Source: Kribbella pratensis (lineage in GTDB: Bacteria; Actinomycetota; Actinomycetes; Propionibacteriales; Kribbellaceae). From it: a stretch of 64,000 nucleotides of DNA. This document shows positions 1 to 8,578 of the stretch, piece by piece. Each line of letters starts with the position of its first letter. Position 1 is the stretch's first letter. Below the pieces are notes generated by a model, which ran no database searches, was not told the origin of the DNA, and saw nothing but the letters and a program-made list of their open reading frames with translations. The position numbers and the translations under genes were made by a program. Location: contig NZ_SODU01000001.1 in assembly GCF_004366075.1 (NCBI RefSeq), positions 434,001 through 498,000 on the forward strand, read 5' to 3'.

Positions 1-363
1 AACCGGGCCGTCGGGATGCTCCATCCGCTCGGCGACAACCTCTGCGAATGCGTCGAGTGCTGTCATCAGCGCATCGTCGGTCCCCGCACCCGCCGTACGG
101 ACAGACAGCTGTTGCGCATCGCGACCAATTCCGATGGACCAGACCAGATCGGTCGCCGCAGGCGAAGGAGGACCGACCGAGGCCGCGTCGAGTCGGGCGG
201 AGCTGATGCCGGGCACTTCCGCCAACCGAGCGACGACGTCGTTGGCGTCCTCGTGGGTGCGGATGACCATGGCGGGGCTCAGCAGAGCGAGCACGGCGGT
301 GACATCGGGCCGCACCGACCGAGGCCGACCCACTGCGCCGACGCCGAACCCCGCTGTTGCCAT
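1..363 (-). CDS. Hypothetical protein, 5' part only
   Basis: The complement reads without a stop from an ATG at 363 to the window edge, giving the first 121 residues of a protein that continues outside. The N-terminus begins MATAGFGVGAVGRPRS and goes on as a mixed hydrophobic/acidic stretch with high G/C third positions, so it looks like real coding sequence. I do not recognise a family in this part. It is divergent from the response regulator, and the 167-bp gap between the two start codons should hold both promoters; TATAGT at 431-436 is the only -10-like box I noticed there. Confidence 0.6.
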   Translation of the reverse strand, partial: MATAGFGVGAVGRPRSVRPDVTAVLALLSPAMVIRTHEDANDVVARLAEVPGISSARLDAASVGPPSPAATDLVWSIGIGRDAQQLSVRTAGAGTDDALMTALDAFAEVVAERMEHPDGPV

Positions 364-530
364 CTTGTCTCGCCCGTCCCTCGCGCCCGGTCCGCGACAG
401 CTTCGAGTACGCCGCAGGCCGACCCTTCACTATAGTCGAGACATCAGCATGGAGTCACGATCCGCTTACCTTGGGTGAGAATTGGGCCCTGGATGGTTCT
501 GAGAGCGAATCCACGGATCGGAGAACATGT

Positions 531-971
531 ATGGCTCCAGGGGAGTTCGTACTCGTCGTCGATGACGACGAGTACATCCGGGAGGCGATCCGGCGGATCG
601 TCACCAAGTGCGGGTACTCCGTCCTCGCTGCCGCCGATGCCGGGGCCGCCCTGCGTGCCGCGCAGGCTGTGGAGGCTCCGATCACCTTGTTGCTCACCGA
701 TGTCTGGATGCCCGGGGACATCAGCGCTTCCGCCCTGGCAGAAGAACTCGCCGACCGCTACGCGGACCTCCGCGTGGTCTATGTCTCCGGGCTGCCGAAG
801 GAACTCGCGGTCGGCAACGGGCTTGTGGCCTCGGACGCGAGGTTTCTCGAGAAGCCGTTCACCCCGGCGCGGCTGGTGGAGGCGATCCGCGCAGCCCTTG
901 ACGAGACCGGCACTCGGGCAGTCAGTTCGCCGGTGGACCAGGCGCGTCCAGAACGTCACGGACCATCGTGA
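531..971 (+). CDS. Stand-alone receiver-domain response regulator
   Basis: A 146-residue protein that is almost only a CheY-like receiver domain, so it should act by protein contact or phosphotransfer rather than DNA binding. The acidic pocket (VDDDE near residue 10), the phospho-acceptor Asp in TDVWMP, the switch Ser in YVSG and the conserved Lys in EKPF are all present. The ATG was chosen because a GGAG lies about 7 nt upstream and the receiver fold begins immediately after it; a longer open frame upstream has no receiver sequence. Its last 50 bp overlap the 3' end of the convergent hybrid kinase, whose own receiver is similar, so the two are probably partners. Confidence 0.85.
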   Translation: MAPGEFVLVVDDDEYIREAIRRIVTKCGYSVLAAADAGAALRAAQAVEAPITLLLTDVWMPGDISASALAEELADRYADLRVVYVSGLPKELAVGNGLVASDARFLEKPFTPARLVEAIRAALDETGTRAVSSPVDQARPERHGPS

Positions 972-2553
972 GCAACTCCGTCTGTGCGAACGGCTTCTCG
1001 ATGAGGGCGACACCCGGCTGCAAGGTCCCTTGCGAGGTCAGCACCGGCTGTGCGTAGCCGGACATGTAGAGCACCCGGAGACCCGGCCGGAGCGCGGAGG
1101 CCTCGTCCGCCACGTCCTTGCCCAGCATGCGCGGCATGACGACATCGGTGAGCAGCAACTGAACCGGTTCCTCGGTCGTGCTCAGCAACTCCAGCGCAGT
1201 GACCCCGTCGGCTGCGGTCAGCACCCGGTAACCCTTGCGCGTGAGCACGCGGCGGGTGACCTCGCGCATGGCGTCCTCGTCCTCGATCACGAGGATGGTC
1301 TCGCCCCCGCCGGAGGGCCGGCCGGACGCCTGCGCCTGCGACCCAGGATCTGCGCCCCCCAGATCGTCCGCCGGGATCACCGTGGCCGGGATCAGCATGA
1401 AGAACGTGCTGCCTTCGGATGGCCGGGACATGATCCGCACGAACCCGTCCATCCGCATGATGATCCCGTAGACCGTCGCCAGCCCGAGACCCGTGCCTTC
1501 GCCCTTCGGCTTGGTGGTGAAGAACGGTTCGAAGGCGTGCTCGATGACGTCCTGCGACATCCCACTGCCGTTGTCGCTCAGCCGGAGCCGGACGTACTGG
1601 CCCGGGCCGAGGCCATGATGGTTGGCCGCATAAGCCTCGTCCACCACGACATTCGCGGTGTCGATCCGCAGTACCCCACCGTTCGGCATCGCGTCCCGGG
1701 CGTTGACCGCGAGATTGACCAGGACCTGCTCGATCTGGCCGGGATCGGCCATCACCGGCCACAGATCCGGCGCCAGTACGGCGACCAGGTCGATCTGCTC
1801 GTCCAGGGTCCGCTGGAGCAGCTGCTTCACATTGCTCACGACCGCGTTGAGGGAGAGCACCCGGGGTCTGACCACCTCCCGGCGGCCGAAGGTGAGCAGT
1901 TGGTGGGTCAGCCCGGCACCGCGTTCGGCGGCGCCCTGGATCTGCTGAAGGTCCTTCAAGGCCGCATCCCAGCGCCCCTGGTCAGCGCCGCGGACGGCCT
2001 TGATCTCCTCCTCGACGAACGAGGCGTAGTTGAGGATCACGGACAGCAGGTTGTTGAAGTCGTGGGCCACTCCGCCGGCGAGCTGGCCCAGGCTTTCCAG
2101 GCGTTGCGACTGGTGCGACCGGTTCTCTGCCTGCTCCCGGTCCGCCTGAGCCCGGAGTACCTCGCGCTCGGCCTGCAGCTCGCGCCGCTCGGTGACGTCG
2201 CGGATCGCGGCGAAGGTAATCGTCCCGTTCTCGGTCGCGATCGGAGACAGTGAGATCTCGGCAGGGAACTGAGTGCCGTCCTTGCGGCGAGCTGTGAGTT
2301 CGGAGCTGCCGTCCATCAGGCGCGGCCGGGGCTCGACGACGTACCGCGCCCGTTTCGCCGGGTGCAGCGGGCGGGCGTCCTCCGGCACCAGGATCTCCAC
2401 CGGCCGGCCGATGAGCTCCTCGCGGCTGTACCCGAACAAGGCCTCCACGCGGGCGTTCGCCAGGACGATGACGCCGTCGGACGTGACGCCGACGATGGCG
2501 TCCGGAGTCACCTCCAGCCATCCGACCGGCAATTCTGTCGGCTGCGCGAGCAT
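922..2553 (-). CDS. Hybrid sensor histidine kinase (PAS-HisKA-HATPase-receiver)
   Basis: A soluble hybrid kinase of 543 residues with no membrane segment. Order: PAS domain (about 10-125, ending in the PAC motif [11 protein letters not shown]), coiled linker, HisKA box with phospho-His in [11 protein letters not shown] (about 165), ATPase domain with N box [11 protein letters not shown]1 DNGSGM and G2 GEGTGLGLA, then a C-terminal receiver (acidic IEDED, acceptor Asp in TDVVMP, Lys in EKPF). The HDFNNL box is typical of soluble PAS hybrid kinases. A GTG at 2562 is possible, but the run of G's upstream is better spaced for the ATG. It is divergent from the exported-protein cluster and convergent with the receiver-only regulator, so it is a candidate sensor for both. 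Confidence 0.88.
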   Translation of the reverse strand: MLAQPTELPVGWLEVTPDAIVGVTSDGVIVLANARVEALFGYSREELIGRPVEILVPEDARPLHPAKRARYVVEPRPRLMDGSSELTARRKDGTQFPAEISLSPIATENGTITFAAIRDVTERRELQAEREVLRAQADREQAENRSHQSQRLESLGQLAGGVAHDFNNLLSVILNYASFVEEEIKAVRGADQGRWDAALKDLQQIQGAAERGAGLTHQLLTFGRREVVRPRVLSLNAVVSNVKQLLQRTLDEQIDLVAVLAPDLWPVMADPGQIEQVLVNLAVNARDAMPNGGVLRIDTANVVVDEAYAANHHGLGPGQYVRLRLSDNGSGMSQDVIEHAFEPFFTTKPKGEGTGLGLATVYGIIMRMDGFVRIMSRPSEGSTFFMLIPATVIPADDLGGADPGSQAQASGRPSGGGETILVIEDEDAMREVTRRVLTRKGYRVLTAADGVTALELLSTTEEPVQLLLTDVVMPRMLGKDVADEASALRPGLRVLYMSGYAQPVLTSQGTLQPGVALIEKPFAQTELLTMVRDVLDAPGPPAN

Positions 2554-2768
2554 CTGAGTCACCCCCGTGTGACGACCTCTGCACTATAAGCAACCAGCCC
2601 TCTGCACTGCGGACCCGTCCACAAATGACACCCGTTCTGCAACCTGGCGGCACCGGCGCCCGCACCACAGGAGCCGCAGTGTCAGGACCAGGCGGAACCA
2701 ACGCGCCCCCCGCCAGCTCCAGGTTTGCGCGACTCAACCCCAGCACGTGCACCACGAAGGAGATTGTC

Positions 2769-3317
2769 ATGTTCAAGGTCCTGAGGAAGAAGCGAGTTGC
2801 CATCCCAGTGGCGGTCTTCGCGGTACTCGCCATCAGCGGTATCGCCTACGCGTTCTGGACCACCACCGGCGAGGGCACCGCGAAGGGCTCCACCGGCACC
2901 AGCACCGCGATGACGATCACCCAGGACGGTACGGTCACCGCCATGACGCCGGGTAGCGCGGCGCAGCCCGTCAACTACACGATCAACAACACCGCCTCCA
3001 CACCGCAGTACATCACCACGGTGACGATCACGAAGGCCAGCGTCACCTACATCGGCGCAGCCGGCGCGGGAACCGGAACCACTGCCGCTGACCACCCGGC
3101 CGGCGCGGTTGCCGCGGTCTGCACAACCGGCGACTTCGCCGTGGTCCAACCGGACCCGGTGGGCCTCGATCTTCCCGTCGGCCCCACCGCCTTCACGCGA
3201 AGCCTTACTACGACGTACCAGAACAAGCTGAGCGGCACTGTCGCGATGATCAACTCCGCCTCGAACCAGGACGACTGCAAGAACACCACCCTCAACCTCA
3301 CCATCACGGCCGCGTAG
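2769..3317 (+). CDS. Exported protein with SipW-type AYAFW signal region (paralog 1)
   Basis: A 182-residue secreted or surface protein. The ATG is preceded by AAGGAG at ideal spacing; in-frame sequence upstream is not coding-like. The N-terminus is basic (MFKVLRKKR), then a hydrophobic helix ending GIAYAFWTTTGEG, resembling SipW-dependent signal regions of TasA/camelysin-like proteins. The mature part is Thr/Ala/Gly-rich, probably all-beta, and ends with NQDDCKNTTLNLTIT. The next gene has the same NQDxCK...L ending, so these are paralogous folds. First gene of a four-gene run; a strong hairpin separates it from the rest. Function unknown: structural or adhesive roles would fit. Confidence 0.8.
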   Translation: MFKVLRKKRVAIPVAVFAVLAISGIAYAFWTTTGEGTAKGSTGTSTAMTITQDGTVTAMTPGSAAQPVNYTINNTASTPQYITTVTITKASVTYIGAAGAGTGTTAADHPAGAVAAVCTTGDFAVVQPDPVGLDLPVGPTAFTRSLTTTYQNKLSGTVAMINSASNQDDCKNTTLNLTITAA

Positions 3318-3333
3318 CAGCGCGGCTCCGATC

Positions 3334-3375
3334 CAGCCAGTGGGGTGGCGCGTGAGGCCGCCACCCCACTGGCTG
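3334..3375 (+). terminator. Intercistronic hairpin (terminator or attenuator)
   Basis: A perfect 17-bp inverted repeat (CAGCCAGTGGGGTGGCG and its complement) with an 8-nt loop lies 16 bp after the stop of the first exported-protein gene and 40 bp before the next start. There is no U-tract, as is common in high-GC actinobacteria. It probably ends most transcripts of the first gene, or protects its 3' end, so that gene is made in excess over the downstream three. Confidence 0.75.
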
Positions 3376-3415
3376 CTCGACCTCGACGTACCGCCCGCGA
3401 GACCCGGGAGACATC

Positions 3416-3946
3416 ATGAGCAAGACATTCCAGCGGCGCCAAGGCCGATGGATTGCCTTCCCGCTCGTCGCGCTCCTCGCCGGGGGGATCCATGCCATCG
3501 GGCCCGTCCAGCAGATGCCCGGGAAGCGGCCCCACGCCGTGACCGGGTCGGCCTCATCCACCGCTGCCGCCGATCGCCTCGCGATCAGCGGCAGCGTCAC
3601 CAGCACGCTGACGCCGACGTCGACCGCCCCGGTCCTGCTGATCCTGACCAATGGCAGCGATGTCCCGCTCGGTATCACCGGCCTGACCGTCCAGGTGGCT
3701 GACATCACCGCGCACGGCGGTGGTGAGGCAGCCTGCGACCCGAGCCAGTTCGTGATCCGGCAGTCTGCCGGCAGGTACGGGTTCCACCTCGCTGCCGGCA
3801 CCACCAGCAGTCTTGCCGAACTGGGATTCGTCCCGGCCCACTGGCCCCAGGTCACCATGCGGGACCTGCCCACGAACCAGGACGGCTGCAAGGACGTCGT
3901 GATCCTGCTCCGGGTGATCGGAACGGCCCTGGAGCCGACATCATGA
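3416..3946 (+). CDS. Exported protein, paralog 2 of the cluster
   Basis: A 176-residue protein with a basic N-terminus and one hydrophobic helix (about 12-27, IAFPLVALLAGGIHAIG), then a Ser/Thr-rich beta-type domain. It shares with the preceding protein the closing motif NQDGCKDVVILLRV. Unlike its neighbours it lacks the aromatic Y/F-W motif after the helix, so it may be membrane-anchored or processed differently. A GGGAG lies about 6 nt before the ATG. Its stop overlaps the next start (ATGA), so translation of the two is coupled. No catalytic signature is visible. Confidence 0.75.
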   Translation: MSKTFQRRQGRWIAFPLVALLAGGIHAIGPVQQMPGKRPHAVTGSASSTAAADRLAISGSVTSTLTPTSTAPVLLILTNGSDVPLGITGLTVQVADITAHGGGEAACDPSQFVIRQSAGRYGFHLAAGTTSSLAELGFVPAHWPQVTMRDLPTNQDGCKDVVILLRVIGTALEPTS

Positions 3947-4431
3947 AGCGCCGGGCGCGTCGGACGGCCGTGCTCGTCCTCAGCACGCTCGCCGCCGTCG
4001 CTGCCGTGACCGCCGACGCCTACTGGCCCGGATCAGCTGACGGAACCGCGGCCGGCACGGCCGGGGGAGCGCTGTCGATCACGATGACCGCCGGTACGCC
4101 GACGACCCAGCTGAGTCCTGGCGGGAGCGCAGGCGTGGCGCTGACGATATCCAACCCGAACTTGTTCGGCGTCCGGATCACCGCGCTGTCCTTGAACACC
4201 GGCGCCGGGACGGGCGGGTTTGCCGTCGATGCTGCCCACGCCGGATGTGCTGTCGCAACGCTGAGCTACACGCAGCAAACCAATGGCGGAGCCGGCTGGA
4301 CCGTACCCGCGAAACTCGGTGCGGTGAACGGTTCACTGCCGCTGGATCTACCCGCTGCGCTGACGATGAACGTCGATGCGGCCAACGCCTGCCAGGGCGC
4401 AAGTTTCACCGTGTTCCTGTTGGCCGGCTGA
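3943..4431 (+). CDS. Exported protein with ADAYW signal region (paralog 3)
   Basis: A 162-residue protein: basic start MKRRARRT, hydrophobic helix, then ADAYWPGSADG, the same Ala-x-Ala-aromatic-Trp pattern as the first gene. The mature part has the plan shared across the cluster: an early LSPGGSA...LTISNPN strand, a central Cys and a late Cys before a final hydrophobic strand (ACQGASFTVFLLAG). It resembles a small beta-sandwich subunit with one possible disulfide. It overlaps the preceding gene by ATGA and the following one by TGATG, so the three downstream proteins are translated as a block. Confidence 0.75.
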   Translation: MKRRARRTAVLVLSTLAAVAAVTADAYWPGSADGTAAGTAGGALSITMTAGTPTTQLSPGGSAGVALTISNPNLFGVRITALSLNTGAGTGGFAVDAAHAGCAVATLSYTQQTNGGAGWTVPAKLGAVNGSLPLDLPAALTMNVDAANACQGASFTVFLLAG

Positions 4432-6845
4432 TGACGACCCGGGCCGCTGCGGGCCGTTCCACCCGCGTCCGCCTGCTCTGCCAACTCACCGGTACTGTCG
4501 TTGTTGCCGCAGTCACCATGACACTGGTCGCAGGCAATGCTGCGGCGTACTGGACCAGCGATTCCACTACTGGCGCGGGCGGAGCCGCGGCGACGACGGT
4601 GAACCAGGGCGCGACACCCACCGCCAGTGGGGTCGGGAACACAGTGACCGTCAACTGGGCCGCAAGCACTCTGGCGAACGGTACGGCGGTGGCGAACTAC
4701 CTGGTCACCCGCTACGACGTCGCGACCCAGACTCCGCAACTCGTCTGCACGGTCACGGGCACGACGTGCACCGATTCGGCGGCGCCCGCCGGGCAGTGGG
4801 TCTACTCCGTCACACCGCGCGCGGGGACCAACTGGCTCGGCCTTGAGAGTGAGAAGAGCAACCAGGTCACGTCGGACCTCGTCGCCCCCACCAATGCCCT
4901 CACCGTAGCTGTTGTCGCAGGCAACGCCGCCCTGAGCGGTGGCACGATCTTCTACCGCGGGCTGGCCGCAGGCTCGTTCCGGCTCCGCAACGCGATGACC
5001 GACGCCGGGTCGGGGCCTGCCTCGAGTACGACGACACCCCTGACCAGTGGGCCAACCTGGACACACAACGCGTCGAGCGTCTCCACACCCGCGGGCGGGC
5101 CGTATCTCTCCGACCCGTTCACCTGGCCGGCAGCGACAACGAGCTCGCCCACCGAGACCATCAGCGGTCGCGATGTCGCCGGCAACGTGAGCAGCCTGCC
5201 GCTGACCTTCGTCGACGATTCCATCGCACCGACCGGTGGCACCCTGAGCTACGCGGCCGGCTATCAACCGGGCCCGTCGGTCCAGATCTCGTTCACCTCC
5301 GGAACCGACACCGGGTCAGGCATCGCCGGCCGCCAACTCCAGCGTTCCGCGGCGGCCACGAGCGTCGGCGTCTGCCCAGTCATCGGCAGCTACAGCGCCT
5401 TTGCCGACGTAGGCCCGCTCGACCCCGCTTCGCCGTACGTCGACGACCAAGTGACGACCGATACCTGCTACGTGTACCGGTACGTCATCACCGACCTGGT
5501 AGGAAACCAGTACATCGCGACGAACACCAACGTCGCGATCGTCAGCTACGCCGGTGCCGTCAGCACCACAGTTGGCGCTCTCAGCCTCTGGCGCTTCGGC
5601 GAAAGCGCGACCGACCTGATCTCAGCGGACAAGTTCACTGCGCCGACCGGCACGGAGTTGTCGGCTCACACCAGCGATACCAGCTGGACCAGGTGGGCGG
5701 CGGACCTCAACATCGCCGTGATCACCGCTCAGGGCCGGGTTCGCCAGAACGCCGCGCTCACCGGCGCCGCCAGCTACTACACCTCAGCCACCCCGTCGAG
5801 CCCCGACTACTCAGTTGAAGCCGACATCACCGTGAAGTCGGTCCTGGCGCTCGACGACGTCGGCATCGAAGGCCGCCTCCAGCTCGGCAGCAGTCTGAGC
5901 GGCACGTTCTACCTCGCCCAGTATCACCTCGGCGCATTTGGCGTCGCCCAATGGCAGCTGCTCCGGTACGTCAACGGCACGCCCAGCTTGTTGACGACAG
6001 CTGTCGCGCAGTCGTCGGCTGTCGGGCAGACGTACCGGCTCCGGCTGGACATGGCCGGATCGACGATCCGCATGTTCGTCAACGGTGTCGTCGTCGCAAC
6101 AGCGTCCGATCCGTCTCCCATAACTCCCGCCGGCCGGGCCGGCATCCGGCTCGGATCGACCGCGGTGATCGTCGGCCAGAGCGACACCACCGGTCTTCAG
6201 CTCGACAACTTCCAGTTGAATCTGTCGACGTATCCCCGCGCCGCGGACAGTCTGAGCACCAACACCGCCGACTACAAGAACGGCGTGAGCCTCGGCGCCA
6301 CCGGAGCGCTGACCGGGAGCACCGACGCCGCCGCCCGGTTCGACGGCCTCAACGACTACGCGCAGGCGGCCGGGACGACCGGCCTGCCGGTCGGCGCCTC
6401 GGCCCGGTCCGTGGAGCTGTGGTTCACGACGACGAGCTCGTCGAAGCAGATGTTGTTCGACTACGGCACGCGGGCGACGAACCAGAAGTTCTCTCTGAGC
6501 ATCGACGCCGGTGGCGCGTCGATGACGGCCTGGGCCGGCGGTGCGGGCTCGGACAAGACGTTCACGCCGGCGTTCGCCGTCAACGACGGGCTGTGGCACC
6601 ACCTTGTGACGACCTATGACGGCACCTCGATCCGGATCTACGTCGACGGCGTCGCACTCGCACCGCAGGCTGCGGTCCGTGCGACGGTGATGGACCCGTA
6701 CGGCTTCTCCATCGGCGCGGCCTTGAACACCTTGGACCCCAACTCGACGGCGTACTTCGACGGCATGATCGACGAGGTCGCCATCTACACCGCGGTGCTG
6801 AGCCAGGCGACCGTCACCAACCACCACCAATTCGGCAAGCACTGA
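4431..6845 (+). CDS. Large surface protein with Fn3-like and LamG-like domains
   Basis: An 804-residue exported protein. Residues 1-40 form a signal region (hydrophobic helix, then AAAYWTSDSTTG, the cluster's aromatic motif). Residues 45-135 look like a fibronectin type III module (VTVNWAAS...VANYLVTRY). About 140-390 holds Ig-like repeats, including a DVAGN...DDSIAPTGG segment of the bacterial Ig-like type. About 390-615 looks like a first concanavalin-type sandwich, and 620-800 is a clear LamG-type domain (RFDGLNDYAQ, VELWFTTTSS, WHHLVTTYDG, YFDGMIDEVAIY). There is no LPxTG sorting signal. It is probably a carbohydrate- or matrix-binding partner of the small proteins. The ATG overlaps the preceding stop. 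Confidence 0.82.
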   Translation: MTTRAAAGRSTRVRLLCQLTGTVVVAAVTMTLVAGNAAAYWTSDSTTGAGGAAATTVNQGATPTASGVGNTVTVNWAASTLANGTAVANYLVTRYDVATQTPQLVCTVTGTTCTDSAAPAGQWVYSVTPRAGTNWLGLESEKSNQVTSDLVAPTNALTVAVVAGNAALSGGTIFYRGLAAGSFRLRNAMTDAGSGPASSTTTPLTSGPTWTHNASSVSTPAGGPYLSDPFTWPAATTSSPTETISGRDVAGNVSSLPLTFVDDSIAPTGGTLSYAAGYQPGPSVQISFTSGTDTGSGIAGRQLQRSAAATSVGVCPVIGSYSAFADVGPLDPASPYVDDQVTTDTCYVYRYVITDLVGNQYIATNTNVAIVSYAGAVSTTVGALSLWRFGESATDLISADKFTAPTGTELSAHTSDTSWTRWAADLNIAVITAQGRVRQNAALTGAASYYTSATPSSPDYSVEADITVKSVLALDDVGIEGRLQLGSSLSGTFYLAQYHLGAFGVAQWQLLRYVNGTPSLLTTAVAQSSAVGQTYRLRLDMAGSTIRMFVNGVVVATASDPSPITPAGRAGIRLGSTAVIVGQSDTTGLQLDNFQLNLSTYPRAADSLSTNTADYKNGVSLGATGALTGSTDAAARFDGLNDYAQAAGTTGLPVGASARSVELWFTTTSSSKQMLFDYGTRATNQKFSLSIDAGGASMTAWAGGAGSDKTFTPAFAVNDGLWHHLVTTYDGTSIRIYVDGVALAPQAAVRATVMDPYGFSIGAALNTLDPNSTAYFDGMIDEVAIYTAVLSQATVTNHHQFGKH

Positions 6846-6975
6846 CCGTAACCGTTCGGTTCGCTCGCAGGCCCACGGCAACCGGTCAGGAATCGAGAAG
6901 CACCGGTGTTCGGACCCGATTAGCGTGAGAGTCACTGAACGTCAGGGGCAAACGCCCCCCGAAATTGGAGACGAA

Positions 6976-7320
6976 ATGACTGGCACGCAAGGCGTCAACA
7001 CGATCCTGCACCCCGTGACCGACCTCGAGAAGGCCAAGCCGGTGTACGCCGCTCTGCTCGGCGTCGAGCCGATGGCCGACTCGCCGTACTACGTCGGGTT
7101 CGAGGCCGAAGGCCAGCAGATCGGGCTGGTCCCGAACAGCGACATGACCTCGCCGATCGCCTACTGGCACGTGACCGACATCGAGGCCAAGATCAAGGAG
7201 ATCACCGAGGCCGGCGGCGCCCTCAAGGACGCCCCGAAGGACGTCGGCGCCGGGCGGCTCGTCGCCACCCTCACCGATCCCGACGGCAACGTTCTCGGCA
7301 TTCTCCAGGACCCGTCCTGA
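6976..7320 (+). CDS. VOC family (glyoxalase/bleomycin-resistance fold) protein
   Basis: A 114-residue single-module vicinal-oxygen-chelate protein. It opens with the typical beta strand and helix (HPVTDLEKAKPVYAALLG) and ends with LTDPDGNVLGILQ, the strand pair that carries a metal-binding acid in active members. Such proteins act as dimers; substrates range from methylglyoxal adducts to antibiotics, and the sequence does not identify one. GGAG sits 5 nt before the chosen ATG; an upstream in-frame ATG lacks such a site. A short GGGGC-aaac-GCCCC hairpin lies just upstream of the ribosome site. Confidence 0.82.
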   Translation: MTGTQGVNTILHPVTDLEKAKPVYAALLGVEPMADSPYYVGFEAEGQQIGLVPNSDMTSPIAYWHVTDIEAKIKEITEAGGALKDAPKDVGAGRLVATLTDPDGNVLGILQDPS

Positions 7321-7446
7321 TCATGTGCCACGTCCCGGAGGAGTACCGCGCGGCGCTGTTCGGCGTACGCCGCCAGCCGGAGGAGGCCGCCGGCGTCGAG
7401 GAAATCCCCGTGTGCGCGGACGAGCAGTTGGGGCATGATCTGGTCC

Positions 7447-8064
7447 ATGGGCGACCCGATCCGGCACGTGCTGTTCGACGCTGACGGCGTACTGCAGGAT
7501 CTTCCGGGCGGTTGGTACGCGGCGATGGAGCCATATCTGGGTTCTCGGTCCCGGGATTTCCTCCACGAGACCTGGTCCGACGAGCTGCCGATGCTCGCCG
7601 GGCGTGGTGACTACCTGCCGGTGCTCGCGGCGTCGCTGGAGAAGTACGGCGTGAGCACACCGGCGGCCGAGTTGTACGACGCGGTGTGGAAGAACATCGT
7701 GCTGATCGAGGAGTCACTCGACATCGTGCGGACCCTGAAGCGGAACGGGTACGGCGTACACCTCGGCACCAACCAGGAGTGCTACCGCGGCGCTCACATG
7801 CGAGAGGTCCTCGGGTACGACGACCTGTTCGACGTCAGCTGCTACTCGTACGACCTCGGCGTCGCGAAACCCGACCCGTCCTTCTTCACCCGCGCCGCGG
7901 AACGCATCGGCGCCGACGCGGACTCGATCCTGTTCATCGACGACACCGCCAAGAACATCATCGGCGCCCGCACCGCCGGCCTCCACGCCGAACAATGGGA
8001 CTTCACCCAAGGCCACGCCGCCCTCCACACCGTCTTCACACGCCACGGCATCTCTGCTGCTTAG
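7447..8064 (+). CDS. HAD superfamily hydrolase
   Basis: A 205-residue haloacid-dehalogenase-type phosphatase with a short cap. Motif I is FDADGVLQD (second Asp present), motif II lies in LGTNQE, motif III is the Lys in AKPDPSFF and motif IV is FIDDTAKN. Substrate unknown; sugar or nucleotide phosphates are usual. An in-frame ATG exists 12 nt upstream; the internal one was preferred because CATGAT seven bases before it could be a -10 box for a leaderless message. The 126 bp between the VOC gene and this start show no supported gene. Confidence 0.82.
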   Translation: MGDPIRHVLFDADGVLQDLPGGWYAAMEPYLGSRSRDFLHETWSDELPMLAGRGDYLPVLAASLEKYGVSTPAAELYDAVWKNIVLIEESLDIVRTLKRNGYGVHLGTNQECYRGAHMREVLGYDDLFDVSCYSYDLGVAKPDPSFFTRAAERIGADADSILFIDDTAKNIIGARTAGLHAEQWDFTQGHAALHTVFTRHGISAA

Positions 8065-8065
8065 G

Positions 8066-8491
8066 TCACTCGACGACGATTTCGACCGGGATGTTGCCGT
8101 CTGTGGCGCGGGAGTAGGGGCAGATGTTGTGGGCTGCTTCGATCAGTTTGCGGCCGGGTTCGCCATGGAGGTGGTCGGGGAGTTCGATCCGCAGTACGGC
8201 GGCCAGGGTGAACCTCTGACCGACCGGGACGAGGCTGATCTCCGCGGTCACCGCGACGTCTTTGGCGTCGAGGTTCTGGGTCTGGCCGATGCGGTCCAGG
8301 ACGGTCGAGAAGCAGGCGGCCCAGCCTGCGGCGAGCAACTGTTCGGGGTTGAGACCGTCGCCGGTGCCGCCGAGCTCCTTCGGCAGGGCGAGTTGGACGT
8401 CGAGCAGCCCGTCGGCGGTGACGGCGCGGGCGTCGCGCCCCGAGGAGGTCGCGACGGCTGTGTAGGTGGGGTTCATCGTGGTGGGATTCAT
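8066..8491 (-). CDS. OsmC/Ohr family organic hydroperoxide resistance protein
   Basis: A 141-residue Ohr-type peroxidase that reduces organic hydroperoxides through a cysteine pair. The first Cys is in LLAAGWAACFSTVL (peroxidatic) and the second in AAHNICPYSRAT, the Ohr signature. Length matches the family. The start was set at MNPTTMNPTYTAV; the second Met is also possible because many homologs begin MNPTYTAV. It is divergent from an XRE-type regulator, with a small palindrome in between. No MarR-type OhrR is adjacent. Confidence 0.88.
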   Translation of the reverse strand: MNPTTMNPTYTAVATSSGRDARAVTADGLLDVQLALPKELGGTGDGLNPEQLLAAGWAACFSTVLDRIGQTQNLDAKDVAVTAEISLVPVGQRFTLAAVLRIELPDHLHGEPGRKLIEAAHNICPYSRATDGNIPVEIVVE

Positions 8492-8525
8492 GCGAACAAC
8501 GATCCGGGGCGACGGGGAGCGGCTC

Positions 8526-8542
8526 AATTACCTCTTTGTTAA
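8526..8542. promoter_or_regulatory. Imperfect palindrome between ohr-like and XRE genes
   Basis: ATTAAC-aaaga-GGTAAT (read on the minus strand) is a 5-of-6 inverted repeat in an otherwise GC-rich intergenic region. It lies 35 bp upstream of the Ohr start and 37 bp upstream of the XRE start, so it could be the operator of the XRE protein. This is only a positional inference. Confidence 0.35.
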
Positions 8543-8566
8543 TGGAGGCGCGGCGTGTGTCCGCCG

Positions 8567-8572
8567 TACGCT
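8567..8572 (+). promoter_or_regulatory. -10 box for leaderless XRE transcript
   Basis: TACGCT is followed by exactly six bases and then the GTG that starts the XRE gene. No ribosome-binding site lies before that GTG, which supports transcription starting at or next to the start codon. Confidence 0.55.
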
Positions 8573-8578
8573 GATTTT

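Noticed and set aside
475..2253. 592-codon open frame on the plus strand
   Set aside because: It is antisense to the hybrid histidine kinase, whose domains are unmistakable; the plus-strand translation is Arg/Gly/His-rich without domains.
7161..7448. 95-codon minus-strand frame in the gap before the HAD gene
   Set aside because: Most of it is antisense to the VOC gene, and the part in the gap is too short and without a start signal or family.
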